64,000 nt of DNA from Pyxicephalus adspersus. Lineage: Eukaryota > Chordata > Amphibia > Anura > Pyxicephalidae. Under the pieces are notes generated by a model. That model was not told the origin of the DNA. It did no database searches and was given only the letters and a program-made list of their open reading frames with translations. The position numbers and the translations under genes were made by a program. This document shows, in pieces, positions 13,082 through 25,499 of this stretch; positions within the stretch are counted from its first letter, which is position 1, and each line of letters opens with the position of its first letter. The stretch is taken from the NCBI RefSeq assembly GCF_032062135.1, contig NC_092859.1:45853804-45917803 (forward strand), in the 5' to 3' direction.

Positions 13082-15433
13082 CTGTGTAGTTTTCTCAGAT
13101 GGTGCATCAGCAGTGTCAATGAGATTATCTGTAGGAACATTCTGAACTGGTTTCAGATAAGCAATTTCATTCTGCTTTGAGTCAAGAGTCACACACACGT
13201 CATATGAGAATGGGAAAGGTAAACTTGTATCACTGATATCGGAAGGACATCCCAGAGTGAACTGAGGATACACATTTCTACTATAAGTTCCAAGAGCTGT
13301 TGGAGTGTTAGATTTTTTGCACTTGACAATAGCTATAATCATTACTGATACCACAAATAATACAGAAATAAGAACTATTGCTATTATTAGAAAGAAGGTA
13401 GCATTTGATGAAACATCTGTATTACTGGATTTATGTTTTATTTCTGGTACAACTTCCTGTATGTTTTCAGCCACAACCAAGCTCAAAGTGACTGTAGAAG
13501 ACAAAGAGGGTTGCCCATTGTCTTTGACAAGAACCACAATCTTTTGCCTTAATGAATCTGTATTCTGAAGGTCTCGTGCTATCTTGATTTCACCATTGTG
13601 TGGGCCAATGCTGAATAAGGTTGTATCAGGAACTTGTATTAAGTGGTAAGAAAGCCATGCATTATGTCCAGAGTCAGCATCCACTGCAATCACTTTGGTC
13701 ACTAGATAACCCTTTTCAGCAGAGTGAGGGATAAACTCAAATATTGTGGAATCCTCATAATCTGGTGATGGGTAGAGAATCTTTGGAGCATTATCATTTT
13801 TATCTATAATACATATTCTCACTGTGACATTACTGCTTAGAGGAGGAGATCCACTATCTTTAGCTATTAGCTGGAACTGAAATTCACGTAACTGTTCATA
13901 ATCAAATGATCTCTGAGCATAAATGACCCCAGTCACTGAATTAATGGAAACATATGAAGATACTGGAATGTTTTCAAAATTTATGTTACTGATTGAATAT
14001 GTGATACGAGCATTTTCATTGTCATCCAAATCTGATGCATTAACATTAATTATTGAGGTTCCAGCCGATGTGTGTTCTGGAACATATGATATGTATAATG
14101 GTTTACTAAATATAGGTGGGTTGTCATTCACATCCAAAACTGTTACATACAATGTTTTCATAGACACCATCGGAGGTGTTCCTTCATCTTTAGCTATGAC
14201 AGTAATGTTGTAGGATGGATTTTCCTCTCTATCCAGTGGAAGTGTAGTTATAAGTTTGTAATAATTATTAGATGATGGTGTCAGTTTGAATGTTGAAGTT
14301 TCTAATATTTGGCAAATCACCTCCCCATTTTTTCCAGAATCTAAGTCCTTGACATTAATTAATGCCACAAGTGTCCCAGGTGGAAAATCCTCTGGAACTG
14401 GTGTATATAGGGATGCAAGAGTTATTTCTGGTGCATTGTCATTAATGTCCTCAATCTCTATAAATACAGTGCATTGTGCAGCTAATCCTCCACCATCTTT
14501 AGCTTCAACTGTGGCCTGGTAACTTCTTGCTGACTCATAATCCAATTCCTGATTAGTTTTAATAACTCCAGTTTGTGAATCTAAAGTGAACAGCTTACGT
14601 GCATTTTCACGAATGTGACTAAATGAGTATGTTATATCCGCATTGGAACCTTCGTCTTCATCCGTGGCATTTAGCTGAATAACTAGGGAGCCAGCTGGAG
14701 AATTTTCATTTAAGTTGACTCGATATATTTTTTGTCCAAAAACAGGATAGTTATCATTCACATCTTGCACCTCAATTTGGATAATAGTAGTTCCAGTTTT
14801 TACAGGCTTTCCTCCATCAGAAGCTGTTAATATTAATTTATACCTCTGTTGTTTTTCACGATCTAGCTGCTGCTTTAAAATAAGTTCAATGTATTTATTT
14901 TCTTCACTTTGTGGTTTTTGAACTAATTCAAAATGTGCATTTGGACTAAGTTCATAGCTTTGCAAAGAATTAGTGCCTGAGTCCTGGTCAAGAGCATTTC
15001 CTAGGACAAAACGGGCTCCTGGGGAAGCAGACTCACTTATTCCAATATCAAAAATGTCCTTTGTGAATCTTGGGGGATTGTCATTTACATCTTGAATGTC
15101 AATCCTAACAGGATAAACATTTACTGGATTTTCAGCCAGAATTTCAAGATCTACAAAGCAATTTATCTCTGATCCACATATTTCCTCCCTGTCTATTCTG
15201 CTAATGACATATAGGTTACCATTTTCTGAACTTATATTAAAATAATTCAAATTTTTTTGTGAAACAATCCTTAATTTTCTCATTTCTAGTTCATTGCTAG
15301 TTAATCTCAAATCTTTTGCAACATTTCCCACAACATAATTTTGCTTTGTCTCTTCTAGAACCGAATAATGAAGCAAATCAGAAGTAGCCACAAAACAAAA
15401 AGAAAAATATAAAAATATTACTTGCCGTGCCAT
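13082..15433 (-). CDS. Clustered protocadherin variable exon 3 (beta/gamma-type)
   Basis: 784 codons from an ATG at 15433 (MARQVIFLYF; G at -3 and +4) to a phase-0 donor CAG|GTAGGA at 13082. Residues 1-19 form a signal peptide. Repeats EC1-EC6 follow to about residue 664, each ending in a DxNDN-type calcium motif, with CGSEINC in EC1. A membrane helix (TFFLIIAIVLISVLFVVS) spans about 680-703 and an 80-residue tail ends in EKTTQ. The tail keeps PSDISDTSLPFPFSYDVC, with D for E at one position. EC2 and EC3, which set homophilic specificity in this family, are clearly different from the neighbours. EC5-EC6 and the tail are almost the same as the neighbours. It is presumably expressed as an alternative first exon spliced to common exons off the left edge. 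Confidence 0.94.
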
Positions 15434-15573
15434 GTCCTCTGTACCTCTATAACTTCAAGCCTTGTAATTTGCTTTCTAATAGGAGCCAGGAAAATCTAGT
15501 ATTTTATCAACATTGTAAGCATTAAAATGATCCAGTTAGAAGAGTAGTAAATATGTATCTCCTCTGTAGAGGT

Positions 15574-15581
15574 CTGCAGTG
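15574..15581 (-). promoter_or_regulatory. Initiator-like CACTGCAG block of exon 3
   Basis: The coding strand reads CACTGCAG, 60 bp downstream of the CSE and about 141 bp before the ATG. The following ACCTCTACAGAGGAGATACA resembles the same position upstream of exons 2 and 4. A transcription-start role is inferred from conserved spacing only. Confidence 0.4.
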
Positions 15582-15640
15582 TCTTTATAGCAAAAGCAAG
15601 GAAAACTCATTCAAAGTATTCTACATGCCTGCCTTGTGAG

Positions 15641-15661
15641 GCAACAGTGACACCATGAGGC
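15641..15661 (-). promoter_or_regulatory. CSE/CTCF-like promoter element of exon 3
   Basis: The plus strand contains ACAGTGACACCATGAGGC. The coding-strand form, CCTCATGGTGTCACTG, fits a CTCF-like core oriented with transcription. It lies 208 bp upstream of the ATG. This copy is closest to the consensus of the set. Confidence 0.65.
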
Positions 15662-15786
15662 GAAATTAAAGAAATGCAAGGATACTGAGAACACAGTAAA
15701 ATAAAAAAGGTAATGTTCTAAATGGTAAACTACAAATTAAATATAATATAATAAGAAATATCAATTCTTGAAATTATAAAGAAAGT

Positions 15787-15788
15787 TA

Positions 15789-15831
<43 letters not shown>
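15787..15831. repeat. (TA)n microsatellite
   Basis: About 45 bp of almost pure TA dinucleotide, between exon 3 and exon 4. Confidence 0.9.
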
Positions 15832-15833
<2 letters not shown>

Positions 15834-17164
15834 TTTATGAATAACATTTCCTTTTTCAAAAAAATCCAATTTAATGATCTCAGTTAAAAAAATATGCAAT
15901 ATTGCATACCCCACATGCCCATAATAATAGCACAAAAGTTATTGTATGATATGAAAAATGGATAGCAGCCAGTTGAACAATACTTACCTGTTTTCACTTT
16001 AGATTTTAGTTTTTGTTTATACATGGGATACCAGATAAAAGGAATCATGTTATAAGATGTGTAATTGTGTAATTTTTAATTTTTAGAAAACATTAGTAGT
16101 GCCAAACTGTATTTTATTTAAAACATAAAGATATATTTTACATTGCACTTCTACATACTGTTAAAATGTACATTTTGCTAAGTCGTAGAAAGCCTTCAGG
16201 GAAAGTTTAAACACATGAATTCCAACGTCTATTTAGCTACTATGGTCCAAGAAAAGTAAATTATGGTTTCTCACAGCCCAAATAGAATTTTCATAGCAAG
16301 GCATAAACAATTTAAATTTCCACATATGAATACACATTCATATTGACATGAAACGATATAAATGCACAAACGACAGCAAGCAAATAAGTAGGTGAGTGAG
16401 TAGCTGTATACTGTAGTGACTCTAAATTTTAAACAACCAGACATCTGTCTTCTCAGCAATGAGAAATATGTCCCAATATATTTTTTTTCCAAAAGAGAAA
16501 GAGGTCCATCAAAACAGAAAACTTAAATACATTAAACGCCCCCTTAATTCAAAAACTATAAAATAGTTTTAAACATGTAATAAACCTTTATTTTTATGAT
16601 TATATCCAAAAGCTAAAATTCCAATTTCATTGAACTAGTTTCAAAACTAAAAATGTGTTCCTAATTTTTAAGACAAAACCAGAGTTTTTTAATTTGATGC
16701 ACAGAATATTTTGATAAGCCTTTTGCAGCTGGTTCTCTTCTCTAATCATTATATTATGAAATGTTTTTGGAAGATAAGTAAGATGAGATAAGTTGAGAGC
16801 CAGAAAACAACAAATTTCAGACATAACCCAAATATTAAAGAAATTGTATACAAAGACTCTACAAAAAAAGTACTTCTTAAAAAGCAGTAAAATAAAAAGT
16901 TTTTTAGCATATATACCCGATAAATACAATAGTAAAATTGCATTTTTGTGGATTCTTTACCTTCAAATTACAAAAAAAATGTAATTATCATTTAAATATT
17001 TAGCCTAATCATCTATATAGAATAAACAGAATTTGACATAATAAAGTAATTTCCAAATGTGTAATACCGTAAATGTTCAATTCTAGCAGTTTAGATAACA
17101 ATAAGCTGCTATTTCATTATATGACACCCCAAGCAAAAGTATGTAAATATTCAGATTGTAAATT
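15832..17164. other. Intergenic DNA between exons 3 and 4
   Basis: AT-rich, with several overlapping open frames on both strands near 16.6-17.0 kb that look like chance frames in low-complexity sequence. No recognised element. Confidence 0.55.
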
Positions 17165-17173
17165 TTAGCTTAC

Positions 17174-19525
17174 CTGTGCAACATTCTCAGAATGTGAATC
17201 ATCAGTGTCAATGAGGTTGTCAGTAGGGACATTCTGGACTGGCTTCAGATAAGCAATTTCATTCTGCTTCGAATCAAGAGTCACACACACGTCATATGAG
17301 AATGGAAAAGGTAAACTTGTATCGCTGATCTCAGAGGGACATCCCAGGGTAAACTGAGGGTACACATTTCTTCTAAGAGTTCCAAGGGAAGTAGGGGAGC
17401 TGCTTTTTCTACATTTGTAAACTACTACAATCAATACTATTACGATGAATAACATTGATATAAAAGCTATCGAGATTACTAGGTAGAATGTTACATTTGA
17501 TGAAGAGTCTGAATTAGCTGGTTGTCGTCTTACCTCTGGTACAACTTGTTGAAAGTTTTTGGCCACAAGTAAATTTAAAGTGGCAGTAGCTGATAGGGAT
17601 GGGACTCCATTATCCTTCACCAAAACCACAATCTTTTGTCTTAAGGAGTCCGTATCTTGAAGGTCCTTCCCTATCCTAATTTCTCCAGTATGAAGACCTA
17701 TGGTGACTAATGCTGGTTCAGGAACTTGCAGCAAATGGTAAGAGAGCCAACCATTGTGTCCAGAGTCAGCATCCATTGCAATCACTTTGGTCACTAAATA
17801 ACCTTTCCCAGCAGTGTGAGGAATAAACTCAAATAATGCCGATTCTTCTGTATCTGGTGACGGGTAGAGAATTTTAGGAATATTATCATTCTTATCTATA
17901 ATACAAATTTTTACAGTGACATTACTGCTTAGAGGAGGAGATCCATTGTCTTTAGCCATCACTTGGAATTGAAATTCTCGTAACTGTTCATAGTCATACG
18001 ATCTCTGGGCATAAATAACTCCAGTTATTGAGTTTATGGAAACATATGATGATACAGGGATGTTATCAATATTTGTGCTAATGATAGAATAAACAACTCG
18101 AGCATTCTCATTATTATCTAGATCTGAAGCATGTATGTTAAGAACTGAAGTTCCAGCAGAGGTATGTTCCGGAATGTAGGAAATATACACTGCTTTATCA
18201 AAGACCGGCATATTATCATTCACATCTAAAACTTGTAAGTAAATAGTTGATGTGGTTATCATTGGAGGAGAACCTGTATCTTCAGCTACAAGTGTTATAT
18301 TGTAAGTTGAATTTTTCTCTCTGTCCAAGTAACCTGTAGTGACAAGTCTGTAATAATTATTGGATGATTGTAATAATTGTAGAGGAAATATTTCTGTCAC
18401 GTGGCAACTGACTTCACCGTTTTTTCCTGCGTCCAAATCCTTAACGTTAATTAAAGCCACCAGTGTCCCAGGTAAAGAATCTTCTGGAATTGGTGTAGAT
18501 AGTGATGCTATCATGATTTCCGGAGCATTGTCATTGACATCCACAATCTGGATAACTATGCTACATTTTGCAACTAAACCACCACCGTCCTTGGCTTCCA
18601 CACTCATTTTATAACTTGGTGTGCTTTCATAATCTAACTCTGATTTTGTCCTTATGATTCCAGTTTCGGAATCCATAGTAAAGGTCTGGCGGGCATTTTC
18701 TGGAATGTGACTGAAGGAGTAAGTGATATCTGCATTGGAACCATCATCTTTATCACTAGCATTTAGATGAAGAACTTCAGAACCAATTGCTATGTCTTCT
18801 TTTAAGCTGATTCTGTAGGTGTCTTGGCTGAATATTGGGTAATTATCATTTACATCCTGCACCTCAATTTTAATAACAGCAGTTCCAGTTTTGATAGGTT
18901 TGCCCCCATCAGATGCTGTTAATATCAGAGTATACTCATCATCTTTTTCACGATCTAAGGGTTGTTCCAGAATGAGTTCCGGATGTTTTGAACCTTCACT
19001 ATCAATTTTTTCACCCAGTGTAAAGTGTGGATTCGGGTTAAGAGTATAACTTTGTAGAGAATTAACACCTATATCTGGATCAATCGCATTTCCCAAAACA
19101 TAACGTGATCCTGCAGAAGCTGATTCACTTATTCCTATCTCATAAATATCTTTAGAAAATGTTGGTGCATTATCATTTATATCTAGAACTTCCACAGTAA
19201 CTGGAAATATATTCACCGGATTCTCTATAATAATCTCAAAATCAAGTAAACAGACTTGTTCAGATCCACAAATTTCTTCCCTATCTATTCTACCAATAAC
19301 ATACATATTACCGTCCACACTTGCATTGAAAAAGTTGTGTTTTTTATTATGAGAAACAATCCTTAATTTTCTCAGTTCAAGATCTTGAGATCCCAGGCCC
19401 AAATCTTTTCCAATGTTGCCTAATACAGAGTTGTGTCTCATTTCTTCAAACACAGAATAGTGCAACTGACTAGTAAAACCCACCGAACAAAAAGCAAACA
19501 AGAGAAATATTACTTGCCCTGCCAT
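17174..19525 (-). CDS. Clustered protocadherin variable exon 4 (beta/gamma-type)
   Basis: 784 codons from an ATG at 19525 in an ideal Kozak context (GCCACCATGG on the coding strand) to a phase-0 donor CAG|GTAAGC at 17174. Layout: signal peptide 1-19, EC1 20-123 with CGSEQVC at 86-92, EC2 to 231, EC3 to 336, EC4 to 441, EC5 to 551, EC6 to about 664, membrane helix 680-703, then an 81-residue tail with PSEISDTSLPFPFSYDVC and DSKQNEIAYLKPVQNVP. Most EC boundaries carry DxNDN. Several NxS/T sequons lie in the ectodomain. As in mammalian cPcdhs, the variable exon covers everything but the constant cytoplasmic part. This is the best-preserved example in the array and shows no sign of decay. Confidence 0.95.
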
Positions 19526-19662
19526 GGTGGCAATGTTTTGCTGAGAACCTTCTTTCCTCTTGCATCCACAGTAAAACAGTCTGTAATTTTAGCAAGTAGG
19601 CAATTGGTCTTAAAATAATCCAGACATCAGGAAGATTTTCATACTTCCTTATTGTAGAAGAA

Positions 19663-19670
19663 CTGCAGTG
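19663..19670 (-). promoter_or_regulatory. Initiator-like CACTGCAG block of exon 4
   Basis: The coding strand reads CACTGCAG, 58 bp downstream of the CSE and about 138 bp upstream of the ATG, matching the arrangement of exon 3. Confidence 0.4.
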
Positions 19671-19727
19671 ATTATTCTAAGCACTTCTGATTTTTTTCTC
19701 CTGTAAAATTTAATTCTCTATTGTAGT

Positions 19728-19748
19728 GCAACAATGACACCTTGAGGC
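19728..19748 (-). promoter_or_regulatory. CSE/CTCF-like promoter element of exon 4
   Basis: The plus strand contains ACAATGACACCTTGAGGC; on the coding strand CCTCAAGGTGTCAT resembles a CTCF core oriented with transcription. It lies 203 bp from the ATG. Confidence 0.62.
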
Positions 19749-19884
19749 CGATATTGTGAACTGCAGCAAAAGTATTCAATAACAGGCAATCAAGTTTTTG
19801 TCTTAATAATAAAACAGCAATAAGCAGCCCTATTAAATTATCAAAACAACATTGTAAATTTGGGTTGGGTTTAATACAAGGCAT

Positions 19885-21690
19885 TTAAACATTTAACAAT
19901 TTTACTATTACTAAGGGTATTGCATAGCCTTTTCTACTTTCTAATACCTTTATTTTACTGTACAATTATACATTTACCTATTGTTATAAATATGTAACTA
20001 GTTAAACAGGTACAGAAATCTATATAATTGTAGGAATGTGTCTTTCAAAAAATTGTCAAACATTTACAGTTATGGGATAATTTGTCTAGTTACTCATCTG
20101 ATAACTAAAATATAAATAAACCTCAGAGGTTTATAAAAATATGAGAGGTGGTCATCAGACTTTTTTTTAACTAGGATTATGTAGAACAATACTTTATCAA
20201 TCTAAATTTGTTTAGAGATCCAAATGATAGAAACATGGAAATCACTTTTAGTTTGGAATAGGAAAATCAAGGCCTTGGGCATTTTGGACATTTCCCTGTA
20301 ACTTTACTACTATTTACTACTACTTTGGAATTCACTACTACTTGAAGAATGTACTATATGAAACTAAAATTTGAAAATAAATTTGCCAGAAGATAGAGTC
20401 TCTTAGTTAAACAACATAAAACATAGATTTTTTTTAATGTGTACACTGCCTGTATCACATGGGCAGTATGATGTACAGTCGTGGGTTTTTTCCTGCAACT
20501 TACACATGACCAAGAATGAAGCTGCGTGCTAGGGTGCATGGGTGGGCAGGATTTACAATATCAGTGCCTGCCCAATGGTCAAAGCAAGAAGACACCAGAC
20601 TTGCAGCAGTGGGGACAGGGAAGATCTAAGGAGTTAGAAATCTGACAACGCTGAAGGAGAGGACGCAGGGGTAAGTGATATAATGTGCCATCATACCAAT
20701 CATAAAGTTGCATTATGGCAAATGCTAGCCTCCCCCAACAGTGGTTTAATTCCACTTTACCTGTTTCATGAAAAAATTTTAGGTGACCTTTCCTATTGAT
20801 AACAAAGCGATTAAGCAAAATGTTGTGCTTACCTATGGGATTTACAGCCTCCTATTTATTAGTCATAACTACACTGTTGAAATGTGTACCATTAGTATTT
20901 ATGAGTTTGCAATTGTAAAATGATTTACCTAAATTACTGTAATTTAGGTAAATCATTTTTACCTAAATTAAAGTAAAACTTTGAAAAACCTTATCATGAA
21001 ACATAATTCCAGATGAAACAGATGTGCAGATATAGAAAATTGATATATCATTTTATATTAAACTGAATAAAAACTAATAAAAAAATTATTTTTATTTCCC
21101 TAATATCAGTGTTTCTTTTTAGGAACGTAATTTCAAAGGGAAAATGTTACGCATGGTTTGAAATTTTAAACATATTAAAGTATATATCTGCACTGATCTA
21201 GACACTTTTACACTTGAGTGATTATTAAAATGTTTTTGTTTAAACATGGCAGTGGAAATAAAATCTAATATATAATTACAAAGTCATGTAAACTGTTGCA
21301 AATCTTAAATGATATTCATCACCACTTTTCGAAATATTTGAATATGTGCAGTTATAATAGTTCCATCTATGTTATCTCTTTGAAATATTTAAAATTATAT
21401 AATGGTATGGTGGTATACATAAAGATACATAAAACAATATTGGGTGGTGAACAAAAAAAAGAAAATCTGAAAATGATATGTACATCTGTAGTAGTAGTAC
21501 TGACATCCTCAGTCATAACAAGCTGAATCTGATAAATAGAAAGAAGTAAATATTTCCTTTACCTCTAATCAAATAGATTGGCAATTGACTGTGTACTCAA
21601 GAACAAATATTAAAACAATTATAAGCAATTACATTAAAATGATACTCCGGAATTTATACTTTCATTTTAATTATTATTTTATTAACAATG
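19885..21690. other. Intergenic DNA with a GC-richer patch and a hairpin
   Basis: Mostly AT-rich. A patch at about 20450-20680 has higher GC and reads on the minus strand GCTTCATTCTTGGTCAT, resembling 42.53 kb on the plus strand, so it may be a diverged repeat. No protein family was recognised. Confidence 0.4.
20917..20959. repeat. Perfect 19-bp inverted repeat
   Basis: Arms AAAATGATTTACCTAAATT (20917-20935) and the exact reverse complement (20941-20959) flank a 5-base loop. A partial third copy of the arm follows at once. It may be the centre of a small foldback element. Confidence 0.75.
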
Positions 21691-21926
21691 GGCCTGGATT
21701 TATTAAAGCTCTCCAAGGCTGGAGAGAATACACTTTCATCAGTGAAGCTGGGTGACCCAGCAAACCTGGAATGGATCTGGCCCAGATTCAAATTCAAATG
21801 ATTGAAAACATTTGCAAAAAATAGCAAATGACTTTTAGGAAACCCATTCCATATTTTCTTGATCACCCAGCATTACTGATTAAAGTGGATTCTCTACAGC
21901 CTTAGAAAGCTTTATTAAATCAGGAT
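21691..21926. repeat. Foldback MITE, copy 2 of 4
   Basis: Begins GGCCTGGATTTATTAAAG and ends with the inverted form TTATTAAATCAGG. The arms CTCCAAGGCTGGAGAG and CCAGCAAACCTGGAATGG have inverse partners on the right side. Same family as 4401, 24111 and 40166. Confidence 0.82.
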
Positions 21927-22840
21927 AAATATGTAGGCTTTTCATTTTGTGCTTTACAAAAGATAACATTAAGAACTATACTTGAATGGAATCAAACTTG
22001 TAACTTGTTTTTTTTATTATTCAGCCATTTTTTGTGGACATTTTAGTAAGAATTGTTTTTTGGGCCCTTGTAAAAATAAATAAAACTCTTATTTTGAGTC
22101 CTTGGATTAAAAAAGGAAAGAAAGTATTCTCAGTATAAATATAATAATTGATACAAATATTTAATGAATGCATCCAAAACAAAGGGGTTGATTTACTAAA
22201 GGAGTGTAAGCTGCAATCAAACTGTCCCTAACATGAATGAGGAGAAAAGTCAATTTGTATAGAATACCCAATCATGTGTAAAGTAATATAAAATATTTTC
22301 ATGTCCACATGTTGGATGTTGAAGTCAGCATAACTTTATCTTTAGTGATAATACTGTTATCATCTGATAAATCATCCTTTATATATATTTTTATATATAT
22401 ATATATATACATAAAATTATCTTTTAACTTGGCCAGGCCGGCCATATATTGACCATAAATATTAATCAGAGACATATTTATTATATGGATTTTATTCATA
22501 TGCATATATGCTTCATTTCAAAGAGCCAAAGGCAAATTTAAATAGGTCAGGCCCACAGTGTCAAGTGAGTACAAAAGGGGTAATTTTGGCCCCATTTTGA
22601 ATAAATTTAGAAATCACTAAAGTAGGCCTTGCATTCTCTACAATGTCTGCCTATTTAGTAAAACTACCTCCTCACACTGTAAAACTGCTGCATTGCCTTC
22701 AAAAAACAGAAATTAGAAAAAAGAAACAGAAATTAAAAAAACAAAAAAAAAACACCCACTATATTTTATATGTGTGCAACCAATTTCTCCAATGTCTTTC
22801 AGCATAGATTCATCCAAACACAATAAATTATTACTAAACA

Positions 22841-22975
22841 GGATTTATATAGTGCCAACATATTACGCAGCGCTGTACATTAAATAGGGGTTGTAAATGA
22901 CAGACCAATACAGACAGTGACACAGGAGGAGAGAGGGGAAGCCCCGAAGAGCTTACAATCTAGTAGGGGGGGGAA
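22841..22975 (-). repeat. SINE/L2-type dispersed repeat fragment
   Basis: Reads ATATAGTGCCAACATATTAC, then GCAGCGCTGTACATTAAAT, then GACAGTGACACAGGAGG and GAAGAGCTTACAATCTAG. On the minus strand its first part is the tail block found at 62277. I recognise this as a common interspersed repeat type of frog genomes, without a certain family name. Confidence 0.6.
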
Positions 22976-23435
22976 TTAACACACAATGCTTTAAAAGCTC
23001 CAAACAAAAGGAAACTGATGTTAAGACTTTATTAAGACTAGATTTTATTGCCATAAAAAAGGTCCATTCACTTTTGTTGAAACTGAAAACTGTTCTTGTC
23101 TACCACACTTTATACTCTGCAGAACTGTACCTTATTTCCCATATCTAATAAAGTAGTTAAAATGTTACTGTATCTGACGCTGGATACATTTTGCCATACT
23201 AGATTTCAAGGAAAGTTCCATAATTATTATATGCTAAAATCTGTTAAACCTTTGCAAATGAATTGCTGTCCCTAAAGGTTTATACTATCACATCTAATGT
23301 AACAAGAGATAATCTGTTAAATATAATAAATATAATAAATTTTTTTTTTAGAAAACTATAATATAAAATAAACATTTAAAAAAAAATGAATACAATATGT
23401 TTTTTCTTAGGGCCTAAATATTGGTAAATATGATT

Positions 23436-23488
<53 letters not shown>

Positions 23489-23500
23489 ATATATATATAT
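23436..23500. repeat. (AT)n microsatellite
   Basis: About 60 bp of alternating AT with a short interruption, followed by (AC)n-like ACACACAC. Confidence 0.85.
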
Positions 23501-24110
23501 ACACACACCTATATTTCACGTCTGGTGTAACAAGACAATCTGGTAAAAAAAATAATTTCTTTGTAATACTCAGGACACATCCTCAACATTATTACAATAT
23601 AACCTAATATAAAAAGGTGCATTTTTCATTTTAATTAAGCGGCTAGTTTCTTTCTCTATGCAGGTGCCTTCTTATATTAAATATTTGGTTTACTTGGAAG
23701 TGCAGGACCCAAAACCCAAATTAAAGCTAAAATTTCACCATATTGTTATTCTTATTATTTCTGAAATTTCTATATTTCCAAATATATTTTCCAAATTTAT
23801 TTTATTATGTTTCTTATTCTTCAATATTTTTTTATGAGTTTCATTTTTAATCATTTGCTTTAGCAAATTAGTTTATTGCAATCTTTGTGTGATTCAAAAT
23901 TCCATCCTGGGAATATTTGTTTATGAAGTTTTATCACTTAAGGTGGTGACAGTTAAACACTGGAATATCAATTCATGTCCATATTTTCAAAATGGGTTTT
24001 GGTATAGATTTTATATTAATGAACAAATACATTAAGATCCAAAAATAGTAAAACAGTATACAGCAACAGTATGCATACCTTACTCATTTTATTTGCTTCT
24101 AAAGATAATA

Positions 24111-24364
24111 GACCTGATTTATTAAGGCTTTTCAGGACTGTTTGTTCCAGCAAACCTGGATTTCTTAAAATCATTTGCTATTATTACCAAATGTTTTTAT
24201 TCTTAGACCAGATCCGTTACAGGTTTGTTGCATCACCCAGATTCACTCATGATAGTCTGGAACACATTTCTAAAAAATCATTACAATTAGTTTGCAATTA
24301 TTTACAATGCTAGACTGGATCCTCTATCTTCTCCAGCCTTGGAGAGCTTTGATAAATCATGCCA
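24111..24364. repeat. Foldback MITE, copy 3 of 4
   Basis: Begins GACCTGATTTATTAAGG and closes CCAGCCTTGGAGAGCTTTG followed by ATAAATCATG. More diverged in the middle than copy 2 but with the same palindromic plan. Confidence 0.78.
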
Positions 24365-24690
24365 AATATGTGAAAACTTACTTCTTCCCACTAAATTTTG
24401 TAAACACCATCTATATTTTTAATACATTGATTGCATGTCACCTACTCATATTACTTTTATATTATTGGGTAATATTATGAACATATTTTTTAGGTTTTTT
24501 TGTAGTGCTGCACTATAATATTAATTTTTGGTGCATCATTTATATACAATTTTAAGATAAACTAACTCATCAACAAGATTTATTATGTTTATGCACATTA
24601 AATCATGAAGTATTTTATTATTTTAGCTAAAGTTTTTTTGGTAAACACATTTTTAAGCTAAGCTAAGATAAGCTGTTACTGTAATGTTAA

Positions 24691-25240
24691 AGTGGAAGTA
24701 AACTAAAAACCAAAAAAATTACACTTACCTTTTTTCCCGCATCCCTCAAAGGTGCTGGTCTTTCCAACAATCCGGTCCCGCGTTATCCTGGGATTCCTCT
24801 TAATCCCAGCACAGAGGAAGCGATTGGTATTGCCATCTTCAGTCTTCTCTTCTAGTCTTCTTTCTTCCTCATCCAATCTCACACTGCACAGGTGCGAGAT
24901 CGGGTAACACTATGAAGGGGAAAAAAAAGAGAGCTGATCTCACTGCGCATGCTTGAGATCGGCATCTCTTTCCCCTAGGAGGAAAAATGCCCCTTTTGCA
25001 CATGACTGTGATTAGAACATGTGTAGAACATGTGTAGAAGGAGCAGCCAGAGATGTGTGACGTCGGTATCCCAGGAGGCTATGTGCTCCCTTTAAGTCTT
25101 GATCCTTGCGGCGGTGCTGCACTCTTTTTATTAAAGAGTTTTTATTAAGCACCTAAAAAATAAACACCAACATTTTTACTGTATATAGAAGGGTTCTCTA
25201 CCCTTCTATGTAAAGTAAAAATTTGGAGTTTCGGTATGCT
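24691..25240. mobile_element. Non-autonomous DNA element with TTAA target duplication
   Basis: 550 bp bounded by TTAA on both sides (24687-24690 and 25241-25244). The ends are weakly inverted (AGTGGAAGTAAACT versus AGCATACCGAAACT). The interior is CpG-richer than its surroundings. It contains GATGTGTGACGTCGGTATCC and a hairpin at 25185-25212 (AGAAGGGT..ACCCTTCT). The reverse complement of 59.8-60.3 kb aligns well with it. TTAA duplication is typical of piggyBac and Kolobok elements. It carries no transposase. Confidence 0.65.
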
Positions 25241-25499
25241 TTAACATTGACATCTTTATTTCAAAAGTAATGTTAGCATTCAACATACCTGCAGACTATA
25301 TTTGAATCATTGTATTGCATTTAGGAAATGTGCATTTTCCCTTTATTGGCTATCTGTATTTCATTCCAGACAGTCTTCTTGCTCAACAGCTGCCTATATA
25401 CCAAGTCAAACATATTAGACTTGCACTTAGAAACAGGAAAACAAGACACAACCATTATGCTGCATCACTAATTTCTTTTGGTATACGAAAATGCATGGG

